A stretch of DNA of 64,000 nt, taken from assembly GCA_947175545.1 (NCBI GenBank), contig CAMWNI010000003.1:1-64000 (forward strand), read 5' to 3'. The stretch is from an uncultured Porphyromonadaceae bacterium. GTDB taxonomy: Bacteria > Bacteroidota > Bacteroidia > Bacteroidales > Muribaculaceae. This document shows, in pieces, positions 1-6,670 of the stretch. Under the pieces are notes generated by a model. The model had not been told where the DNA came from. It did not search any database and was given only the letters and a program-made list of their open reading frames with translations. Every line of letters begins with the position of its first letter. Position 1 is the stretch's first letter. The position numbers and the translations under genes are program-made.

Positions 1-572
1 TAACCAAGGTAGGTCAGGCTTTCTGGCAATGTAACGGAAGTCAAACCGGTACAATTCTCAAAAGCAGCATCTCCAATACTGGTCAGGCTTTCCGGGAAAG
101 TAACTGAAGTTAAGCCGCTACACCCGGAGAAAGCACCCCAGCTAATTATGCTCAATGTTTCTGGAATAGTAACTGAAGTTAAGCCCGTACAATCCTTAAA
201 AGCTTCAGGGTCAATACCTGGCAGGCTTTCGGGAAATGTAATTGATGACAAACCAGAGCATCCAGAGAAAGCAGACCTACCAACCGTAGTCAAACTTTCT
301 GGCAATGTAACGGAAGTCAAACCGGTACAATCCTTGAAGGCAGACTCGCCAATTTTGATAACAGATAACTTACGAGTATTATACTCTACAAATGAAGGGA
401 TAACAATATCGCCTTGGTACTTATTATCGTCGCTGGTCACTTCGCAAGTCATATCGTCAAACGATACTATGTTGTAGTAGATGCCGTCGACCTCAAAGTC
501 GTAGGCCGAGACTGCGAGGCTTGCCTGCAGCATCACGGCAAGCATTCCGATTCTTTTGATAATGCCTTTCAT
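1..572 (-). CDS. BspA-like leucine-rich-repeat surface protein (3' end outside window)
   Basis: Reading right to left from ATG 572, the protein begins MKGIIKRIGMLAVMLQASLA, a Sec signal peptide. A short globular part follows, then from about residue 75 tandem ~23-residue repeats of the type AFxxCTGLTSVTLPESLTxIG. This is the LRR_5 (BspA/Treponema pallidum) family of surface or secreted adhesin-like proteins. At least five repeats are visible before the window edge, so the length and C-terminal anchor are unknown. Its start overlaps the stop of the 89-aa gene at 569-838 by ATGA, so the two are translationally coupled. The repeats are near-identical at the DNA level, which favours recombination between them. 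Confidence 0.85.
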   Translation of the reverse strand, partial: MKGIIKRIGMLAVMLQASLAVSAYDFEVDGIYYNIVSFDDMTCEVTSDDNKYQGDIVIPSFVEYNTRKLSVIKIGESAFKDCTGLTSVTLPESLTTVGRSAFSGCSGLSSITFPESLPGIDPEAFKDCTGLTSVTIPETLSIISWGAFSGCSGLTSVTFPESLTSIGDAAFENCTGLTSVTLPESLTYLG

Positions 573-838
573 TGTTTCAATGCCTTGAATGGTTCAACAA
601 AAGACATATGCAGGGGGTCAACGAGATGCATTTTCCCACCAGTAAGGTCTTCTACAAGAGCTAAAGTTTTTGCAAAGGGGATGTCTTTGCTTGTGTCTAC
701 ATCTTGCGTATAAGCGTGTAGATAACCGTTGCGAACTTTGCTTAGTTCTTCCATTTCTTGCTTTTCTACATCGGTCATATTGGGCCAATGTTCTGGCTGA
801 CCAAGTGTAAAGGTAACTTTTCGCATTATAGCGTTCAT
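569..838 (-). CDS. Unknown 89-aa protein coupled to the LRR gene
   Basis: I do not recognise this protein. It starts MNAIMRKVTFTLGQPEHWPN and is small, charged and cytoplasmic-looking, with no signal or membrane segment. The frame stays open upstream to 895, but that part overlaps the conserved RNA leader (873-1067), so the start is placed at ATG 838 (ATG 826 is also possible). The stop overlaps the ATG of the LRR gene (ATGA, 569-572), indicating a two-gene unit. It lies just downstream of the 3' half of a structured RNA now split by the integrative element. If the RNA promoter once drove this unit, the insertion has cut it off. Confidence 0.6.
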   Translation of the reverse strand: MNAIMRKVTFTLGQPEHWPNMTDVEKQEMEELSKVRNGYLHAYTQDVDTSKDIPFAKTLALVEDLTGGKMHLVDPLHMSFVEPFKALKQ

Positions 839-892
839 TGTGATTAAAATGTGTGCCGCGGTCGTCCCCTCGTTGGCGTTGATTGGTTTATA

Positions 893-1067
893 CAAGAAAA
901 GCGTAGGAGTCTGTATCTGTTGCCGTCCTACGTACAGAGGCTTTCTCGCATTTGGCCTTTAGAAGTCGGACGACAACGCAGAAGCCCTACGCAAGTATAT
1001 GTATATACGCTTATTGCCCTATGCTTCGCGCACAAGGGTTCGGGTATAACATATCCACGGTTATCTA
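893..1067 (-). ncRNA. 3' half of an interrupted structured RNA (copy B)
   Basis: This is homologous to the 3' part of the intact copy at 26991-27309. It folds into a 92-nt hairpin: 901-907 pairs with 986-992 (outer stem) and 920-928 pairs with 968-976 (inner stem). Both stems differ in sequence from copy A but keep pairing. The minus-strand transcript would leave the hairpin into a U-rich stretch (TTTTCTTG). A further conserved motif, TTGGCGTTGATTGGTT on the plus strand, lies at 873-888. The RNA's promoter and 5' half lie at 6412-6578, on the far side of the integrative element. Confidence 0.65.
1055..1067. repeat. Left attachment site candidate (attL)
   Basis: CCACGGTTATCTA. The six bases CCACGG are identical to those at 6412-6417. 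The flanking ATCTA matches 6420-6424. The outside sequence (ATATCC) continues the RNA homology with copy A. Confidence 0.65.
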
Positions 1068-1166
1068 TCATAGGAAAATAAACTAACATTAAGAGCAACT
1101 AATATCAACAAATTACATTGAGGACTGGAGCAGTTAATTTCCGTTGGTAACAATATTTTTATCCCA

Positions 1167-1188
1167 ATTTTGTTACTCGTTTTGTTAC
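1167..1188 (+). repeat. Integrase arm-type repeat, left copy
   Basis: Two tandem TTTTGTTAC units; the 22-bp block matches 6325-6346 at 20 of 22 positions in direct orientation. A third, inverted unit GTGGGTAACAAA at 1218-1229 is the exact reverse complement of 6339-6350. The position just inside both ends suggests arm sites for the integrase or Xis, though they could also regulate int. Confidence 0.5.
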
Positions 1189-1207
1189 TTATTTCCGATT
1201 TTATTAT

Positions 1208-1215
1208 TATCTTTG
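1208..1215 (+). promoter_or_regulatory. -7 box of the integrase promoter
   Basis: TATCTTTG fits TAnnTTTG. A TTTG at 1181-1184 lies 23 bp upstream, slightly longer than the usual 19-21. The box lies between the TTTTGTTAC repeats, so integrase or Xis binding could autoregulate it. Confidence 0.45.
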
Positions 1216-1245
1216 CAGTGGGTAACAAAAATAATATGTAACATT

Positions 1246-2478
1246 ATGGCAAGACCAAAAAAGAAGACCACTGCAAAGGTCAAACAACTGGTAAGAATCC
1301 GTTTCAAGCAATTAGCAAACGGAGAGCAGTCTATTTATTTAGACCTCTACAAAGACGGCAAACGTGCCTATGAGTTTTTGAAAGATGATGAGGGCAAATC
1401 TCTCCGTCTTCTCCCCGAAATAGGCACTCCTGATGAGGTAAAAGCAATAAAGCAACGTAATCATAAAATCCTACTGCAAGCAGAAGCAATCCGAGTTTCA
1501 AGAGAAAAAGAGGTTGTGGAGCTTGGCAAAGTGGAGAACAATGTTACACCACTGGGAAAGATGTTGCTTAAAGACTGGTTTGTGCATTACGATGGTCTTA
1601 TATCTCTTTCTGTCGGCATAGCAAAGAGAAAGCAGATACCGACACTGGTACACCACTTAAAGAAGTGGCTTGGAGATAAGTATGACACCGTGCAGATGCA
1701 GCAACTATCAGCAGACTTTTTTAGAGCATTTCTTAAGCACCTCCACGGCTACAAACGTCAAAGCATTACGAATCCCGATGTTTATTACACACTATCGGAT
1801 AACTCTCTATATCAAATTTTCTCCACACTTAAAACAAGCATGGGGAGAGCCGTCAGAGAGGGTGTTATAAGCCGTAATCCGTTAGACGGAATGAAAGATA
1901 ACGGAGAACTCCCAAAACATCCGTCAGTGCAACGTGTTTTTCTCTCCGTTGCAGAAGTATCGGCATTGATTAAGACCGAATGTAGAAGGGAAGACGTTAA
2001 GAGAGCATTTCTTTTCAGTGTTTTTACTGGTCTCCGTGTATCGGACATTGTAAAGCTGAAATGGAGTGAAATCATAAATGACGGTCAAGACCTACGTCTT
2101 CAGTTGGTAATGCAGAAGACAAAAGACCCTATCTCCATGAAGTTGAACGGTCAAGCCGTCAAGTGGCTGCCCGAAAGAGAGGGAGCAACATTATTGGATA
2201 ACGTATTTTCAACACTCCCGACACTGGCTAACATTGAGAAGATATTAGAAAAGTGGGGCAATGATGCAGGGGTGCAAAAACGGTTTACATTTCACACTGC
2301 AAGACATTCCTTTGCAACTATCAGCATTAACAACGGCACTGACATTTATACCGTCTCAAAACTTTTGGGGCATAGGTCACTGGAGACCACAAAAGTTTAT
2401 GCAGAGTTACTGACAAAGAGTAAAGATGCAGCCGTTGACCGTCTTTCAGAAATCTTCAAAGGGGTGGAGGGGGTATGA
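1246..2478 (+). CDS. Tyrosine recombinase / site-specific integrase
   Basis: A 410-aa phage-type integrase, the usual size for Bacteroidetes mobile-element integrases. It has a basic N-terminus (MARPKKKTTAK), a SAM-like core-binding domain around residues 110-215 and a C-terminal catalytic domain. Catalytic residues are visible: Arg ~264 in FTGLRVSDI, His350-x-x-Arg353 in HTARHSF, His376 in LLGHRS and nucleophile Tyr385 in TKVYAELL. The open frame extends back to 1144, but that part is hydrophobic and crosses the promoter, so ATG 1246 is chosen. It should catalyse integration into the RNA gene at CCACGG and, with the Xis-like protein, excision. Confidence 0.92.
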   Translation: MARPKKKTTAKVKQLVRIRFKQLANGEQSIYLDLYKDGKRAYEFLKDDEGKSLRLLPEIGTPDEVKAIKQRNHKILLQAEAIRVSREKEVVELGKVENNVTPLGKMLLKDWFVHYDGLISLSVGIAKRKQIPTLVHHLKKWLGDKYDTVQMQQLSADFFRAFLKHLHGYKRQSITNPDVYYTLSDNSLYQIFSTLKTSMGRAVREGVISRNPLDGMKDNGELPKHPSVQRVFLSVAEVSALIKTECRREDVKRAFLFSVFTGLRVSDIVKLKWSEIINDGQDLRLQLVMQKTKDPISMKLNGQAVKWLPEREGATLLDNVFSTLPTLANIEKILEKWGNDAGVQKRFTFHTARHSFATISINNGTDIYTVSKLLGHRSLETTKVYAELLTKSKDAAVDRLSEIFKGVEGV

Positions 2479-2500
2479 CCCTCCCCACTCTAAAAACGTG

Positions 2501-3418
2501 ATGTGTGACCCTAAAAAATTTTTTATGGAAATATTGGATAATGCAAGAATAGTAGCATATCTAACCGATAAAGAGATTGGAAGTGTTTGGCATTGTGCCG
2601 AGGACTTAATTCTTTCCGTTGAACGGTCGGAGAAGAAACTGGAGTGCTTAGAGCAACATAAAAACTGCAATGAGTGCCTATCTTTTGAGTGTATAGGAGA
2701 TTTGGATTTTGGAGCAATAGAACACTTTAATGGAAAGTGGAGAAAGGCGATTGAATCCCTTAATCTTGATGACCTCCACAAGTGGCTCGTTGATGATAGT
2801 AAGGACAAGACGGAAATGGAGTTTAGGCTTAACAAGGTCAAGGGTATTGTTGGCAATATGTGGAACAATGACGAGCTTAAACAACTCCACAACAAACTGA
2901 ACGGAACTTTTGAAACTGGAGGGATAGTCCCACGAATGATAAGTATAATTGCAACCCTCAAAGAAAACGAAACCGAGGAAAGTGCCACGGAAATGGTTAA
3001 CAAGTGGTGGGAAATACTCTCTGTTATAATGTTTAATGTTGAACTGGTGCAGAGCCGTATGCAAGCAATTATCAACGAAACAGAGAGTATCTTAAACCCT
3101 AAGCCCGATACCACTAAAGAGAAGGGAAAGACGGTTAAACAACTTCCTCCTGAACTTAACACCTCACAAGCACATAATATTTGGAATAAAGCTAAAACAA
3201 ACGGATGGATAAACAATGATTATTCTTTCAATGGTACAAAGTATCAAATGGCTTTTGCTGCTGAATGTATGGCAGCAGCTTTGAGCTTAAAACCTAAATG
3301 GAAACCGTTTGAAATCTTATGGAACTATAAGTATTTCCCTCAGACAAGACGAGAGAGCAAAGACCGATTTGGCAAAGTTGACCGAGAAGCAGACATAGAG
3401 AAAGTATTTTCGTTATAA
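2501..3418 (+). CDS. Unknown mobile-element protein (305 aa)
   Basis: Not recognised. It is a soluble, charged, mostly helical protein with a Cys cluster near residues 45-65 (HKNCNECLSFEC) that might bind metal or be structural. After a Lys/Pro-rich linker near 210, the C-terminal ~90 residues are Trp-rich (LPPELNTSQAHNIWNKAKTN). ATG 2501 is preferred because it lies 22 bp after the integrase stop; ATG 2525 is an alternative, and the frame remains open upstream inside int. It is followed by a strong dyad terminator, so int and this gene form one transcription unit. Confidence 0.6.
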   Translation: MCDPKKFFMEILDNARIVAYLTDKEIGSVWHCAEDLILSVERSEKKLECLEQHKNCNECLSFECIGDLDFGAIEHFNGKWRKAIESLNLDDLHKWLVDDSKDKTEMEFRLNKVKGIVGNMWNNDELKQLHNKLNGTFETGGIVPRMISIIATLKENETEESATEMVNKWWEILSVIMFNVELVQSRMQAIINETESILNPKPDTTKEKGKTVKQLPPELNTSQAHNIWNKAKTNGWINNDYSFNGTKYQMAFAAECMAAALSLKPKWKPFEILWNYKYFPQTRRESKDRFGKVDREADIEKVFSL

Positions 3419-3440
3419 TCGTAACAACCAACAAATTAGC

Positions 3441-3485
3441 ACCCTATATAGGCACTATTTTAGGCACTATATAGGGTATTTTTCT
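3441..3485 (+). terminator. Dyad terminator after the int unit
   Basis: ACCCTATATAG (3441-3451) pairs perfectly with CTATATAGGGT (3468-3478) and is followed by ATTTTTCTTTC. GGCACTAT occurs twice within the loop and inner stem. Confidence 0.7.
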
Positions 3486-3580
3486 TTCGGATAGTGGCTT
3501 ATTTTGCAACATCAAATTTGATTAACAGAGAGTTGCAACCCTCCATTATTAACCTAAAATAATAATAATCCGAAAGAATA

Positions 3581-3883
3581 ATGACTGAAATTCTTAAAAG
3601 GTTTGACAGATTGGAGCAGCTCACACTACTGGCTGCAAAATCGGTGCTGACACTGGATGAGGTTTGTTTCCTCACTGGCTTGGCAAAGAGCAGTCTCTAC
3701 AAGTTGACTGCAAACAAGGCTATCCCTCACTATCGAGCAGACGGAGGGAAACACATCTACTTCAAGAAAGATGAGGTGGAGAACTGGCTGACCCGTAACC
3801 GAATCGGCTCACAGATGGAAGACGAGCAGAAAGCAGTTGCAGAGTATTTTTGCAACAAAGTAAAGAAAGGAGGTTTGGCATGA
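3581..3883 (+). CDS. Excisionase-family helix-turn-helix protein
   Basis: A 100-aa protein with a MerR/Xis-like winged helix (HTH_17 type) at about residues 22-70: LTLDEVCFLTGLAKSSLYKL, then YRADGGKHIYFKKDEVENWL. This is the usual arrangement of recombination directionality factors in Bacteroidetes integrative elements. The likely role is binding near the element ends to promote excision and/or repress genes. Its stop overlaps the next start by ATGA (3880-3883). It begins about 95 bp after the dyad terminator, so it opens a separate unit. Confidence 0.75.
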   Translation: MTEILKRFDRLEQLTLLAAKSVLTLDEVCFLTGLAKSSLYKLTANKAIPHYRADGGKHIYFKKDEVENWLTRNRIGSQMEDEQKAVAEYFCNKVKKGGLA

Positions 3884-4446
3884 GTGAGAATCTTCCTGCA
3901 ATCGGTCTCCGTCTGATACTGAAAAGAATCGTCAACGGAAAGAAAACCCCGAAATATGGTGTTTGGAAATGGGGTGGTAATAGAGCCGAAATGCAGTTGT
4001 GGCACGATAATTTTACTGGTCGGAACGGCATTTGTGGCTATCTCAAAAACCATATATCCAAGAAAAGCAATGCTCCCGAAATGAACTTTGAACTAAAATA
4101 TGGCTTTAATCTCACTGGCTTGAAGCAGTGGTTTGAAGACGGTGTTGTAACTGGCACAGCATACGGAGAGCCGGATAATAGACCACATTTCGGCAATAAG
4201 CCACAAAGGGTTAATCCATTTTACCCGACACACATAGAGGATTGTTTTCTTTTTAGAAATGCACCCGACAAGTCAGACCCAAACAACACACTCCCCGATG
4301 AACTGGAAATAATAGTGCTGAAAGGGAAAGGGGCTTGCAAGCAGGGCAGAAAGTATCTCTCAATGCTCCGTTATGGAGGTTTTGACAGCATACTTGCAAC
4401 CCTCCCGATGGTTGAGTATCGTGCAGAAGACTTCTCCAACATATAA
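3880..4446 (+). CDS. Unknown mobile-element protein (188 aa)
   Basis: Not recognised. ATG 3880 overlaps the stop of the Xis-like gene (ATGA), favouring it over the upstream in-frame ATG 3850. The protein is basic and aromatic in its N-terminal half (KKTPKYGVWKWGGNRAEMQL) with no membrane segment or signal peptide. It sits immediately before the replication-protein gene, so a role in replication or copy control is possible but is only inference from position. Confidence 0.6.
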   Translation: MSENLPAIGLRLILKRIVNGKKTPKYGVWKWGGNRAEMQLWHDNFTGRNGICGYLKNHISKKSNAPEMNFELKYGFNLTGLKQWFEDGVVTGTAYGEPDNRPHFGNKPQRVNPFYPTHIEDCFLFRNAPDKSDPNNTLPDELEIIVLKGKGACKQGRKYLSMLRYGGFDSILATLPMVEYRAEDFSNI

Positions 4447-4448
4447 AG

Positions 4449-4474
4449 TTGGGTAACGTATCAAAAACTGCAAC
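4449..4474 (+). repeat. Intra-element leader repeat, copy 1
   Basis: A 26-bp block reading TTGGGTAACGTATCAAAAAC then TGCAAC, directly before the Rep-like gene. It matches 5435-5460 at 23 of 26 positions. See the finding on paired leaders. Confidence 0.6.
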
Positions 4475-4475
4475 A

Positions 4476-5417
4476 ATGTACGATAATCTACATTTACGAC
4501 TGGAACGGTTTGCAGTGGAGGGAGATTATTCCTCCATTGCTGACCGTCTTTCCACAGTCAAGCAAGTAACCGACACGGAGACTGGAGAGGTCAGATATTT
4601 TGGCTCACTTGGAGGGTTGAAAGTTACAATCTATGAAAGTAGTATTTATATTGTCGGCTCACTCTCCAAGTTTTACAATGGGTCAAACATCTACACTCTC
4701 AACAGACGAGACACGGAAAGAGCCGTGCAGAGGTTATCAGAAGCACTGGGGGCAAACGTATCAACGGCAAAAGTCAGTTATTTGGAGTTTGGGGATGCTT
4801 TCTTATTGCAGAATCCCGTTGAGGAATATTTGAAACGGTTAGGGTCTTATCCACGTTTGCACCGTAATCCTCAACCCGACACACTCTATTATCAGCACCG
4901 AGGAAAAGAGCAGCCGAAAACCTTATGCTTTTATGACAAGACGAAAGAACTACGAAAGAAAAAAGAGATATTGCCCGATGGTTTGAACGGTCGGAACATA
5001 CTCCGTTATGAGTTGAGATTTAAGCACCGTCTTCCTCAACAGATAGGCTGGCACGAAACAATCACAGCAGCCACTCTCTATAACCGTCAATTTTACAAGA
5101 AAATGGTCGGGTTATATCGGGAATCTTACTTTGCTATCAGCAAACGAAAGATGATGAAGCAGACGGCACTCCGAGAGGTCAAGAATCCCAAAGATGCAAT
5201 GCAGTGTTTAATTGGTCTTTTATTGTGTCAAGCAGACACGGAGACGGTTGCAGACTTCATGGGTCAACTATCCACTGCAAAGGTTTTAGACCGAGTGCAA
5301 TTTTATCGGTTGGGGCAGATGATAGAGAGAGCCACGGCAAAGGGCAAATGCTTGGAAGAAGACAGCCTAATTTTGGAACTGGATAACCAAATTATCAATG
5401 CTTGTCTCTACACCTAA
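4476..5417 (+). CDS. Phage/plasmid replication initiation protein (gene II/X-like)
   Basis: A 313-aa protein resembling the phage/plasmid replication family related to filamentous phage gene II/X proteins. Indicators are the N-terminal MYDNLHLRLERF strand, the central LCFYDKTKELRKKK and LRYELRFKHRLPQQIG, and a helical C-terminus. Such proteins nick a double-strand origin to begin rolling-circle replication. The nicking Tyr cannot be assigned by eye; several Tyr lie at about residues 200-220. An upstream TTG at 4449 would add nine residues, but that stretch is a repeat also found outside any gene (5435-5460), so ATG 4476 is preferred. Confidence 0.6.
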   Translation: MYDNLHLRLERFAVEGDYSSIADRLSTVKQVTDTETGEVRYFGSLGGLKVTIYESSIYIVGSLSKFYNGSNIYTLNRRDTERAVQRLSEALGANVSTAKVSYLEFGDAFLLQNPVEEYLKRLGSYPRLHRNPQPDTLYYQHRGKEQPKTLCFYDKTKELRKKKEILPDGLNGRNILRYELRFKHRLPQQIGWHETITAATLYNRQFYKKMVGLYRESYFAISKRKMMKQTALREVKNPKDAMQCLIGLLLCQADTETVADFMGQLSTAKVLDRVQFYRLGQMIERATAKGKCLEEDSLILELDNQIINACLYT

Positions 5418-5434
5418 CCCCCTTACATAATAAA

Positions 5435-5460
5435 TTGGGAAATGTATCAAAAACTGAAAC
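5435..5460 (+). repeat. Intra-element leader repeat, copy 2
   Basis: A 26-bp block matching 4449-4474 at 23 of 26 positions, placed 9 bp before the ATG at 5470. Here it is clearly untranslated. Confidence 0.6.
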
Positions 5461-5469
5461 AAAAACAAT

Positions 5470-5658
5470 ATGGAATTTTTACGAGAAACTGAGTTTGAAA
5501 AGATGATGCTTGACAGACTTAATCAAGCAGTGAGGGAGTATGTGGAAGCAGTCTGCAAGCCACTCAACAGCCGACACAGAAAAACAATTTTAGTCTTCAC
5601 TGGAGACAGGTACAAGCCAACAGATATAATCAGCCGTTTTGTGAACGTCAAAAAGTAA
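5470..5658 (+). CDS. Unknown small mobile-element protein (62 aa)
   Basis: Not recognised. It is a short, charged protein starting MEFLRETEFEKMMLDRLNQA, predominantly helical at the N-terminus, with no signal or membrane segment. It follows the Rep-like gene after a copy of the 26-bp leader repeat and precedes the 127-aa gene by 11 bp. The coupled arrangement supports a real gene despite its size. Confidence 0.5.
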   Translation: MEFLRETEFEKMMLDRLNQAVREYVEAVCKPLNSRHRKTILVFTGDRYKPTDIISRFVNVKK

Positions 5659-5669
5659 TTTAGATCCAA

Positions 5670-6053
5670 ATGGGAAGACGGAGAAAGAAGTACCTCCACG
5701 ATGAGGATGCAGAAGAACGTAAATGGTTTTATGGACTTGGGAGACGTGCATATGTCTTTGAATCTTTGTCAAGGGCAAAGGGGAAAGAGGTGTGCAACGA
5801 TGAAGAATTTACCTATTATTCCATTATCGTTGAGGGCAGAATCTTAATGTATAGGAAACGGAGTGCAAGACCCGATGGGAGGAAGATGTATAAACTTACA
5901 GACCAACTGGCAATGTTAATCGGGTTTGACAGCCTGCAATCGTTGAAGTATCTGTGTAGGTCTTTGCAGATATGGAGGGGTTGGACTTCTCCCGAAAGGT
6001 TAAGAGCAGCCGTTACAAAGTACATTGAATCCGTAAAAAAGTACTTTGATTAA
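5670..6053 (+). CDS. Unknown basic mobile-element protein (127 aa)
   Basis: Not recognised. The N-terminus is strongly basic (MGRRRKKYLHDEDAEERKWF) and the rest has alternating aromatic and basic residues, ending TKYIESVKKYFD. DNA or RNA binding is plausible from composition only. It is the last gene of the element; about 290 bases without a gene follow. Confidence 0.55.
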   Translation: MGRRRKKYLHDEDAEERKWFYGLGRRAYVFESLSRAKGKEVCNDEEFTYYSIIVEGRILMYRKRSARPDGRKMYKLTDQLAMLIGFDSLQSLKYLCRSLQIWRGWTSPERLRAAVTKYIESVKKYFD

Positions 6054-6344
6054 CAGATACGGAGAGCAAATTAACAAAAATGCAGGATAAAAACGGACTT
6101 AATCAACGTCTTTAACATCTTAAATCGGTATAAATCTCCCTATTTTGTTGCCACTGGTGGAGGTTTTCTTTCCAATGATGCAAACAACCGTCAAATATGT
6201 AATGAACAAGTTTTTTAACGATGTGTGATGATGTTGGAGTTGGTAAAGTCGGGATAATTTATTATTTTTGCATTGAAAGAAAAATCTTTGTGTAGAAAAC
6301 CCACTGAAAGACCTTAATTAGTCCATTTTGTTACTAATTTTGTT
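6054..6344 (+). other. Non-coding end of the integrative element
   Basis: No convincing gene. A TATTTTTG box (TAnnTTTG) at 6263-6270 faces right and could start a short transcript ending at the 6345-6376 hairpin. The segment ends in the arm-type repeat at 6325-6346. An origin or recombination site might lie here; nothing specific is visible. Confidence 0.4.
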
Positions 6345-6346
6345 AC
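6325..6346 (+). repeat. Integrase arm-type repeat, right copy
   Basis: ATTTTGTTACT-AA-TTTTGTTAC, a direct copy of 1167-1188 with two differences. It overlaps the start of the terminator hairpin. Confidence 0.5.
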
Positions 6347-6376
6347 CCACTTCGTTTTGATGTGGGTTTTCTTTTT
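6345..6376 (+). terminator. Terminator at the right end of the element
   Basis: ACCCAC (6345-6350) pairs with GTGGGT (6362-6367), followed by TTTCTTTTT. It would stop element transcripts before they enter the RNA half at 6412. Confidence 0.6.
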
Positions 6377-6411
6377 ATGTATCAGTGGGTTATATAAGCA
6401 ACAACAAATAA

Positions 6412-6424
6412 CCACGGGCATCTA
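6412..6424. repeat. Right attachment site candidate (attR)
   Basis: CCACGGGCATCTA. From GGCATCTAC onward the sequence follows the uninterrupted RNA copy at 27162-27171, marking the chromosome side of the junction. Confidence 0.65.
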
Positions 6425-6565
6425 CCGTTGTCTGAACCTTGACTCCTAAATTGAAATCTTTGCGAGAAATTTCTGTACGTCAAGAATCAGCGCGGATAAA
6501 CGCTTTCAAATTATGTCGGTGCGTCCCGCCCGCTTACCCCGGACCGGGGCTTCACGTTCGGTCTG
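6412..6565 (-). ncRNA. 5' half of the interrupted structured RNA (copy B)
   Basis: Homologous to the 5' part of copy A. A TAACTTTG -7 box on the minus strand lies at 6571-6578, giving a start near 6565. A short hairpin at 6537-6549 (CCCCGGACCGGGG) replaces the GCCCG/CGGGC hairpin of copy A, with pairing kept. The transcript now runs into the integrative element at 6412. Confidence 0.6.
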
Positions 6566-6613
6566 CACCGCAAAGTTACGTATTTTTTGTGATAAACAGA
6601 AGAAAACCTATAT

Positions 6614-6650
6614 AAAAAACAGCGCCGTCGGAGGTCCGGCGGCGCTGTTT
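6614..6650 (-). terminator. Terminator of the methylmalonyl-CoA mutase operon
   Basis: AAACAGCGCCG (6617-6627) pairs with CGGCGCTGTTT (6640-6650). On the minus strand the hairpin is followed by T6 (6614-6619 region). Confidence 0.85.
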
Positions 6651-6670
6651 GTTGTGGAGAATCAAGTGTT

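Larger units (their letters stand above)
1055..6424. mobile_element. 5.4-kb integrative element with tyrosine recombinase, Xis-like and Rep-like genes
   Basis: The boundaries come from comparing the two RNA halves with the uninterrupted copy at 26991-27309. The left half matches it up to about 1060 and the right half from about 6412. Both junctions carry CCACGGnnATCTA (1055-1067 and 6412-6424). All seven genes inside are on the plus strand: integrase, unknown, excisionase-like, unknown, replication protein, two unknowns. No relaxase, coupling protein, capsid or recognisable cargo gene is seen. An integrated cryptic plasmid, phage satellite or small mobilizable element are all possible. Confidence 0.8.

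Noticed and set aside
1-572. Regular spacing of near-identical units as a possible CRISPR array
   Set aside because: The units translate as leucine-rich repeats in one continuous frame and have no unique spacers.
1055-6424. Element as an integrated filamentous or micro-virus
   Set aside because: Apart from the gene II/X-like Rep there are no coat, Zot-type assembly ATPase or capsid genes.
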